From Nocardioides kongjuensis (lineage in GTDB: Bacteria > Actinomycetota > Actinomycetes > Propionibacteriales > Nocardioidaceae), in contig NZ_JACCBF010000001.1 of the NCBI RefSeq assembly GCF_013409625.1, positions 372,001-436,000 on the forward strand: a DNA stretch of 64,000 nt, read 5' to 3'. The translations under genes and the position numbers were made by a program. Position 1 is the stretch's first letter, and each line of letters starts with the position of its first letter. This document shows positions 58,895-64,000 of this stretch, piece by piece. The notes under the pieces were generated by a model that worked only from the letters and a program-made list of their open reading frames with translations, had not been told where the DNA came from and searched no databases.

Positions 58895-59500
58895 TCAGTC
58901 GCCCTGGTAGCGCTGCTCGAGCCACGGGTCGCCACGGTCGTGGTAGCCGTTCTGCTCCCAGAACCCCGGCCGGTCGTGGGCCATCAGCTCCAGCCGCGAG
59001 ACCCACTTCGCCGACTTCCAGAAGTACAGGTGCGGCACCAGCAGCCGGGCCGGCCCGCCGTGCTGCCGGGGCAACGGCTTGCCGCCGTAGTCCCAGACCA
59101 CCCAGGCCTTCCCGTCGACGACGTCGCTGAGGGGGAGGTTCGTCGTGTAGCCGGTGCTCGAGTGGGCCATGACGTACGCCGCCTCCGGCCTGGGGCCCGC
59201 CGCCGCGAGCAGCTCGTCGACGCTCACCCCGCGGAAGCTGACGTCGAACTTCGACCACGCGGTCACGCAGTGGATGTCGCCGAGGAAGCTCGACCCGGGC
59301 AGCCGGTGGATCTCGTCCCACGTCCAGGTCGTGGGCTGGTCGACCAGGCCGTCGACGGTCAACGACCAGCGTGCCGTGTCGACCTCGGGCGTCGCCTCCG
59401 CGGTCAGCACGGGCCAGCCGGCGCCGGTGTCGTACTGCCCGGGTGGCAGCCGGCCCTCGTGGCCGCGTCTGCGACCGAGAAATCCACGCGTGACCGGCAT
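58895..59500 (-). CDS. Sulfite-oxidase-fold molybdoenzyme (cytoplasmic)
   Basis: 201 residues of the oxidoreductase molybdopterin-binding family (YedY/SUOX fold). Mo-ligand Cys in GDIHCVTAWSKFD, plus WTWDEIHRLP, YTTNLPLSDV and LVPHLYFWKSAKWV. No signal peptide or Tat motif is evident, so it is probably cytoplasmic, unlike MsrP. Paired with an FNR-type reductase. Substrate unknown; related enzymes reduce oxidised sulfur or nitrogen compounds. moeA for its cofactor is also in the window. Confidence 0.88.
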   Translation of the reverse strand: MPVTRGFLGRRRGHEGRLPPGQYDTGAGWPVLTAEATPEVDTARWSLTVDGLVDQPTTWTWDEIHRLPGSSFLGDIHCVTAWSKFDVSFRGVSVDELLAAAGPRPEAAYVMAHSSTGYTTNLPLSDVVDGKAWVVWDYGGKPLPRQHGGPARLLVPHLYFWKSAKWVSRLELMAHDRPGFWEQNGYHDRGDPWLEQRYQGD

Positions 59501-59624
59501 GGCTGCTCCTGTGATCGAGGTGGCGGACGTAGCGAACAGCGTGGACCGCCGCCGGGATCGAGGCAAGGCTCTGCTTCCGGCGTTGTCGGGCTCCAGACCG
59601 GGGCCGGGGGCGTCGGGAGCCTCC

Positions 59625-59996
59625 TCAGCGATCGGTGAACCGCACCTTGGGGCTGCGGCAGATCAGCAGGCGGCGCACTCGCGCGCCGTCGCCGGTGAGC
59701 TGCGCGCTGGCGTTGAACGAGGCCTCGAACGCCCCGTCGCGGCGGGTCTCGCCGAGCACGAGCTCGGTGCCGTCGATGCGGGCGCCCTGGAGGACGTGGT
59801 GGGTCAGGACGCTCACCTCGCGCTGGGCGAGGTAGACCTCGAGGCCTGCCCGGTCCCCGTCGAACTCGGCGGCCCGGTCGCCGGTGGAGAAGAGGATCGA
59901 GAGCCGGAAGTCGTCGGTGATCATGTCGAGGACGCGCTCCGGCGTCGTCGAGTCCATGATCTCGAACCAGGCGTGCAGCAGGGGAGTGGTGCTCAT
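59625..59996 (-). CDS. SnoaL-like / NTF2-fold protein
   Basis: 123 residues. Helical start (LLHAWFEIMDSTTPERVLDMITDDF), then FSTGDRAAEFDGDRAGLEVYLAQRE and curved-sheet strands. The ATG is chosen because TGAGGAG, containing the upstream stop, lies nine bases before it; an earlier ATG at 60017 overlaps the upstream gene. Second of two tandem SnoaL-like genes. May act as a small hydratase or isomerase, possibly as a pair; no catalytic assignment is possible. Confidence 0.78.
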   Translation of the reverse strand: MSTTPLLHAWFEIMDSTTPERVLDMITDDFRLSILFSTGDRAAEFDGDRAGLEVYLAQREVSVLTHHVLQGARIDGTELVLGETRRDGAFEASFNASAQLTGDGARVRRLLICRSPKVRFTDR

Positions 59997-60009
59997 CGGG
60001 GTCGGCTCC

Positions 60010-60372
60010 TCAGGCATCGGGCAGCAGGGACAGCTCGGTGTCGAAGGACACCTGGTAGGCCGCGATCAGGCCGGCGTCGTCGATGCGGACCGACGCCAGG
60101 AAGTAGCCGGTCGTCGTCCGCTCGTCCTCGACGACCTTGCCGTAGACGAACTCGACGTCGTCGGCGACGCTCTCACGGAGCGGGACGTGGCGGCGGACCA
60201 CGTCGCCGCGGCCGGACAGGTAGCTGCGCAGGTCCTCGCGGCGGGTGCCGCGCACGGCCTTGCCGGGCAGCAGGATCGCGGATCGCACGTCAGGCGCGAG
60301 GAGGTCCATCGCGGTGTCGAGGTCACCGCTGTCGACGGCGGCGTAGTAGCGGACGAGGGTCGTGCTGGGCAT
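60010..60372 (-). CDS. SnoaL-like / NTF2-fold protein
   Basis: 120 residues. TLVRYYAAVDSGDLDTAMDLLAPDV opening is classic SnoaL-like, followed by KAVRGTRREDLRSYLSGRG and long strands. It is the first of two tandem SnoaL-like genes and is divergent from an acyl-CoA dehydrogenase gene. A perfect TGAAC-N3-GTTCA palindrome sits five bases before its start codon, suggesting repression at that site. Confidence 0.8.
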   Translation of the reverse strand: MPSTTLVRYYAAVDSGDLDTAMDLLAPDVRSAILLPGKAVRGTRREDLRSYLSGRGDVVRRHVPLRESVADDVEFVYGKVVEDERTTTGYFLASVRIDDAGLIAAYQVSFDTELSLLPDA

Positions 60373-60376
60373 GACC

Positions 60377-60389
60377 TGAACCTAGTTCA
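60377..60389. promoter_or_regulatory. TGAACctaGTTCA palindromic operator candidate
   Basis: Perfect 5+5 inverted repeat with three-base spacer, five bases upstream of the SnoaL-like ATG at 60372. Related TGAAC elements occur at 60442 and around 63001-63029. Confidence 0.5.
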
Positions 60390-60441
60390 CTTCGCATTTG
60401 CTGTCCAGCGCGCTTGCTCGCGGACGGCGGTGCGCCTAACC

Positions 60442-60454
60442 TGAACTGAACTCA
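60442..60454. promoter_or_regulatory. Direct TGAAC repeat before acyl-CoA dehydrogenase
   Basis: TGAACTGAACTCA, two tandem TGAAC units, 23 bases upstream of the dehydrogenase start. It shares TGAACTGAA with the minus strand of the site at 63001-63029. Confidence 0.45.
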
Positions 60455-60477
60455 ATCCAATTCGCATGGAGGACGCC

Positions 60478-61590
60478 GTGGTCCACGCCTGGCCAGAACT
60501 CGACCCCGCGCTGATGGCGCCCGTCGCCGAGCGCGAGCAGCTGCGTGAGGTCGTGCGTGACCTGCTGCGCAAGCACGCCGACCACGAGCAGGTCCGCGCG
60601 GCGGCCGGGTCCACGGGCGGCTACTCCGCGGACCTCTGGCGCCGGCTCAACGCGGAGCTCGAGGTCGGTCGGCTCGCGGTGCCCGAGCAGGTCGGCGGGC
60701 ACGGCTTCGGGATCGCCGACCTCGCGGTCGTCCTCGAGGAGTGCGGGGCCGCGCTGCTGCCCGAGCCGGTGCTGAGCTCCGCGGTGCTCGGCTGCCAGGC
60801 CCTCGCGGCCGCCGACCAGCCCGCCGGGATCGGCGACCTGCTCGAGCCTGCCCTGGCCGGCGATGCCGTCGTCGCGGTGTCGCTGGGCGGCTCGCGGCTG
60901 ACGGCCGAGCGAGCCGGCGGTGAGTGGCTGGTCTCCGGCCGTCGCGAGCGCGTGCTGCACGGCGCGGCTGCCGACCTCGTCGTCGTGGACGCCGCGACGC
61001 CGGAGGGGATCGCACTGTTCGTGCTGCGAGCCGACGACCTGGCCGTCACGGAGCGGACGACGATCGACCCGACCCGTCGACAGGCCGACCTGGGCGCCGG
61101 CGCCGTGCCCGCGCGCTGCGTCGTGGGGCCCGAGCGGTCCCCGCGGGTCGTCGAGCGGCTGCGGTCCCTGGGCGACCTCGCCGTCGCCGCCGAGCACACC
61201 GGGATCGTCGGGGAGCTGCTCCGCAGCACCGTGGAGTACGTCGAGCAGCGCGAGCAGTTCGGCCGGGCCATCGGCTCCTTCCAGGCCGTGAAGCACCGTC
61301 TCGCCGACGTCCTCGTCGACCGTGAGCGGGCCCGGTCGGCGTCGCGCTGTGCAGCGGTCGCCTTCGACGCGGGTCCGGGTGAGGCTGCGCTGCCCGTGGC
61401 GATCGCCGCCGCCGTGTGCGCCGACGCCGCGATGCGGACCGCCCACGAGTCCGTGCAGCTGCACGGGGGGATCGGCTTCACGTGGGAGCACCACGCCCAT
61501 GGCTACGTCCGCCGGGTGCTGGGGGACGAAGGCCTGTTCGGCTCGTCCCGGGAGCAGCGCGCACGGGTCGCCGACCTGGTCGGCGTCTGA
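60478..61590 (+). CDS. Acyl-CoA dehydrogenase, beta-type
   Basis: 370 residues from GTG, chosen because GGAGG lies five bases upstream; an in-frame ATG at 60466 would include that site. Acyl-CoA dehydrogenase fold with EQREQFGRAIGSFQAVKHRLAD and the beta-type ending LHGGIGFTWEHHAHGYVRR. The FAD-side EPGAGTD-type motif is missing, so it likely needs an alpha-type partner, none of which is adjacent. Probably part of a second steroid- or ring-degradation set with the flavoprotein on the other strand. Confidence 0.87.
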   Translation: MVHAWPELDPALMAPVAEREQLREVVRDLLRKHADHEQVRAAAGSTGGYSADLWRRLNAELEVGRLAVPEQVGGHGFGIADLAVVLEECGAALLPEPVLSSAVLGCQALAAADQPAGIGDLLEPALAGDAVVAVSLGGSRLTAERAGGEWLVSGRRERVLHGAAADLVVVDAATPEGIALFVLRADDLAVTERTTIDPTRRQADLGAGAVPARCVVGPERSPRVVERLRSLGDLAVAAEHTGIVGELLRSTVEYVEQREQFGRAIGSFQAVKHRLADVLVDRERARSASRCAAVAFDAGPGEAALPVAIAAAVCADAAMRTAHESVQLHGGIGFTWEHHAHGYVRRVLGDEGLFGSSREQRARVADLVGV

Positions 61591-61600
61591 TCCCGCACGA

Positions 61601-61641
61601 CGACGAAGGGGCGCCCGGCCGAGCCGGGCGCCCCTTCGTCG
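61601..61641. terminator. Bidirectional 19-bp hairpin terminator
   Basis: Perfect 19-base-pair stem (61601-61619 with 61623-61641) closing on three bases, centred between the convergent acyl-CoA dehydrogenase (stop 61590) and flavoprotein (stop 61650). It should terminate both. Confidence 0.88.
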
Positions 61642-61649
61642 CGCACGCG

Positions 61650-62966
61650 TCAGCTGCTGACGGTCGTGGCGGCACTCAGGCCGAACACCAGGGCCGAGGC
61701 GAGGCCGCCGGCATAGGCGCGGTGGTAGAGCCCGCCGGTGTCGGAGCCGGCGCAGAGCAGCCCGGGGATCGGCGTACCGGTGGCGTCCAGGACCCGCGCC
61801 TGCTCGTCGATCCGGATCCCGTGGAAGGGGAAGGTCACGGCGGGCACGCACTCGACGACGTACCAGGGGCCCTCCGTCATCGGTGTGGCGTCCTTCGCGC
61901 GCCCGGGCGTCAGCGGCTCGCTCCCCGCGGCGGCGCGGTTGAACTCCTCGATGGCGGCCCGGATCGCCGTGCCGTCGTAGCCCCACTCCTCGGGGAGGTA
62001 GTCCAGCTCGTCGAGCGTCTCGGCCAGTCCCACCCGGCCGCCGCGCCGACTGGCGAGGGCGTACTTGTCGACGGCGACGGCGCCCTCGACGTACGACGCC
62101 ACGATCCACTCGCGGTGCACGCGGGCGTCGCAGATCAGCAGCCCTCGCGACTCCGGCTGCTCCAGCAACGCGATCGTCGTGAGGTGGTCGCCCAGCGTCT
62201 CGTCGGTGAACCGCTGGTTGTCGAGGTTGAAGAGCAGGGCGTGCTCGCTGTAGTAGAGCGAGAGGTCGACGAAGTCGGCCGGGTCGGCGAACCGGACGCC
62301 GCTGGGGACCAGGTGCCCGTAGAAGCCGGCGTCCTCGGCGCCGGTCGCCGCGCCCACGGCCGTGGCGAGGCGGTAGCCCGCACCGGTGCTGCGCGGGTTG
62401 GACCGCAGCTGCATCTCCCCGGCCCGCGGGTGCACCTTCTCGGCGAGCAGTGCCGGGTCGCCCTGGAAGCCTCCGGTCGCCAGCAGCGTCCAGCTCGCGC
62501 GGATCTCCTCGGGGCCGTCCGCGCCGGCGACCTCGGCGCCGACGACGCGGCCGCCGTCGGTGAGCAGGCGGCTGGTCGCGGTGCGCAGCCGGACCTCCCC
62601 GCCCGTCTCGACGACGATCCGGCGGCACAGGTCGACGTACTGGTTGGTGTCGAACTGGTGGCCACTGCCGAAGCCGAGGACCGGGACCGCATCCTGGGCG
62701 TCGACGCCGACCGACCGGATCCACGCGACGGCGTCGGCGAACCGGTCGACGAGTGCGTGCCGCAGCCCGACGTCGCCGCGCGGGTTCACCTCGTCCATCA
62801 CCTCGCGGCTGGGCGCGGTCCAGGCGTAGCCGGCGAAGCGCGCGGACCCGCCGACGTCGTCGCCGACCTCGACGACGACCACGCGCCGACCGTCCTGTGC
62901 GGCACGTGCGGCGGCGGTGAGCCCCGCCATCCCGGCGCCGATGACCAGCAGATCCGTCTCGACCAT
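61650..62966 (-). CDS. FAD-dependent dehydrogenase, fumarate-reductase/ketosteroid-dehydrogenase family
   Basis: 438 residues. N-terminal FAD-binding DLLVIGAGMAGLTAAARAA with Glu at the end of the second strand (VVVVEVGDDVGGSA), ASWTLLATGGF, and C-terminal IPGLLCAGSDTGGLYHRAYAGGLASALVFG. FAD_binding_2 members include fumarate reductase flavoproteins and 3-ketosteroid dehydrogenases. It lies divergent from an MFS gene and convergent with an acyl-CoA dehydrogenase. It may desaturate or reduce a ring substrate; specificity is unproven. Confidence 0.85.
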   Translation of the reverse strand: MVETDLLVIGAGMAGLTAAARAAQDGRRVVVVEVGDDVGGSARFAGYAWTAPSREVMDEVNPRGDVGLRHALVDRFADAVAWIRSVGVDAQDAVPVLGFGSGHQFDTNQYVDLCRRIVVETGGEVRLRTATSRLLTDGGRVVGAEVAGADGPEEIRASWTLLATGGFQGDPALLAEKVHPRAGEMQLRSNPRSTGAGYRLATAVGAATGAEDAGFYGHLVPSGVRFADPADFVDLSLYYSEHALLFNLDNQRFTDETLGDHLTTIALLEQPESRGLLICDARVHREWIVASYVEGAVAVDKYALASRRGGRVGLAETLDELDYLPEEWGYDGTAIRAAIEEFNRAAAGSEPLTPGRAKDATPMTEGPWYVVECVPAVTFPFHGIRIDEQARVLDATGTPIPGLLCAGSDTGGLYHRAYAGGLASALVFGLSAATTVSS

Positions 62967-63000
62967 CTCGCTGTCGCCCCTTCCGTTCGTGATGCCCCTC

Positions 63001-63029
63001 ACCTTAAACTAAACTCACTTCAGTTCAAG
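63001..63029. promoter_or_regulatory. Operator candidate between flavoprotein and MFS genes
   Basis: A+T-rich 29-base element whose minus strand reads CTTGAACTGAAGTGAG then TTTAGTTTAAGG, sharing TGAACTGAA with 60442-60450. It lies 35 bases from the flavoprotein start and 14 bases from the MFS start, the right place to control both. Confidence 0.45.
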
Positions 63030-63042
63030 AGGGTGGTGGGAG

Positions 63043-64000
63043 ATGGGCCGGGAGTCCGGACGCCAGGGCGCCGCGCCAGCCGGCCCGGGCGCGGCGTTGC
63101 GCGTGCGGCTCTTCCGGCTGCTGATCGGCGCGCAGCTGGTGAACGCGATCGGCGTGTGGGTCCACGTCGTCGGGGTGCAGTGGCTGCTCACCGAGCGGGG
63201 AGAGGCCGCGATCGTCGTGTCCCTCGCTCCTGCGGCGATGTCCCTGCCGTTCATCGTGCTCGCGCTGCCCGTGGGCGTCGTCGTCAGCCATGCGCGGCGC
63301 CAGCGACTGATCGGCTGGGCGGTCGCGGTGTCCGCGGTCGCCTCCGTCGCGGCGTCCGTGCTGGTCGCCACGGGGGCCGACCGGGCGATCCCCCTGCTGG
63401 TCACCGTCCTCGTGGTCGGCACCGCCCTGGTCGTCGTCGGTGTTGCCTGGCAGTCGCTGCTGCCGGAGGTCGTGCCCCGCGCGGCGGTGCCCTCGGCGGC
63501 CATGGTCGACGGAGCCGTGTTCAACATCGCCCGGGCCGTCGGCCCGCTCACCGCCGGCGTCGTGCTCGGCCTCAGCGGTCCGTTCGTCCTCTTCGGCGTG
63601 GTCACCGCGCTGTTCGCGGCGGGTGTGCTGCTGCTGATGCTCGCCGGTCCCGCGGGCACGAGCCGCCCGCCACGGACCGAGTCGATCGGTGCCGCGGTCG
63701 CAGGTGCGCTCCGCTTCGTCCGGCACTCGCCGTGGACGCGCGGGCTGCTGCTGCGCATGGTGCTGTTCGGGCTGCCCGCCAGTGCGTTGTGGGCCCTGGT
63801 CTCGCTGGCGATCCACGACCTGATCGGGCTCGGCGCCGCGGGCTTCGGCATCGCGATGGGCCTGCTCGGGATCGGCGCGGTGACCGCGGCGCTGGCCCTC
63901 GGCCGGCTTCGCGCCCGGCTTCGCGCCCATGTCTTCGTCGCCCTCCTCGCCGCCGGGTACGCCGCCAACCTGCTGGCGCTCGGCCTGGTTCGCCAGCTCT
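63043..64000 (+). CDS. MFS exporter (EntS/MFS_3-like), 3'-truncated by window edge
   Basis: First 319 residues of a membrane transporter; no stop before the window end. ATG follows GGGTGGTGGGAG. Hydrophilic first 20 residues, then helices from LFRLLIGAQLVNAIGVWVH onward; LPVGVVVSHARRQRLIG is the loop between TMS2 and TMS3, and SAAMVDGAVFNIARAVGPLTAGVVL fits the enterobactin-exporter-like MFS_3 family. Divergent from the flavoprotein gene with a shared operator candidate. Confidence 0.85.
   Translation, partial: MGRESGRQGAAPAGPGAALRVRLFRLLIGAQLVNAIGVWVHVVGVQWLLTERGEAAIVVSLAPAAMSLPFIVLALPVGVVVSHARRQRLIGWAVAVSAVASVAASVLVATGADRAIPLLVTVLVVGTALVVVGVAWQSLLPEVVPRAAVPSAAMVDGAVFNIARAVGPLTAGVVLGLSGPFVLFGVVTALFAAGVLLLMLAGPAGTSRPPRTESIGAAVAGALRFVRHSPWTRGLLLRMVLFGLPASALWALVSLAIHDLIGLGAAGFGIAMGLLGIGAVTAALALGRLRARLRAHVFVALLAAGYAANLLALGLVRQL

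Overview
The window is about 72% G+C, with near-uniform G/C at third codon positions, many GTG starts and many 4-base stop/start overlaps. Gene content (GlgE-pathway genes, FadA5/FadE-type acyl-CoA degradation genes, FprA-type reductase, encapsulin with DyP, the nadD-rsfS-phosphatase trio) points to a high-GC actinobacterium, most likely Nocardioides or another Nocardioidaceae. This is inferred from content only. There is no rRNA, CRISPR array, transposase, integrase or phage gene. One tRNA is present, tRNA-Ala(GGC).

Region 1 (1-16.3 kb, + strand) is one long probable operon for CoA-dependent degradation of an imported acid, possibly a steroid side chain or other branched/cyclic substrate. 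It has two FadA5-like thiolases, a fused two-domain acyl-CoA dehydrogenase, an adjacent acyl-CoA dehydrogenase pair, a hotdog thioesterase, an SDR, two acyl-CoA ligases, an MFS transporter and two orphan family-5 solute-binding lipoproteins. A strong hairpin ends it. A SnoaL-like gene, a LysR/EamA divergent pair and a NUDIX gene follow.

Region 2 (19.3-36.7 kb) is an alpha-glucan region: glgB, an operon glgE-treS-mak joined by GTGA overlaps, moeA, glgP and glgX. A Bcr/CflA-type MFS gene, an ECF sigma factor with a membrane-anchored partner and a small third gene, and a secreted amidase lie between glgB and mak. The glgP/glgX junction holds four copies of a 20-22 base repeat, two forming a perfect hairpin.

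Region 3 (36.8-48.1 kb) is mostly housekeeping: enoyl-CoA hydratase, etfBA, a secreted PLD-like protein, proA, a DMT transporter antisense to the proA end, a CDP-alcohol phosphotransferase with a VTT-like protein, a 54-residue membrane protein, nadD, rsfS, a histidine phosphatase, tRNA-Ala and a membrane diguanylate cyclase.

Region 4 (48.1-56.1 kb) is the most interesting. A TetR regulator is divergent from APC permease - FprA-type reductase - flavodoxin - cytochrome P450 - GcvT-like folate-dependent protein - PurU - FolD. It reads as a self-contained uptake, oxidative demethylation and folate-linked C1-disposal module for a methylated, possibly amino-acid-like, substrate. FolD could regenerate NADPH for the P450 chain. 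The substrate is unknown.

Region 5 (56.3-64 kb) holds a DyP peroxidase with a C-terminal encapsulin-targeting tail followed by the encapsulin shell gene, a cytoplasmic sulfite-oxidase-fold molybdoenzyme paired with an FNR-type reductase, two SnoaL-like genes divergent from an acyl-CoA dehydrogenase, a fumarate-reductase/ketosteroid-dehydrogenase-type flavoprotein and the start of an MFS exporter. Related TGAAC-containing motifs lie in the last two divergent promoter regions. No gene-free stretch exceeds about 180 bases.
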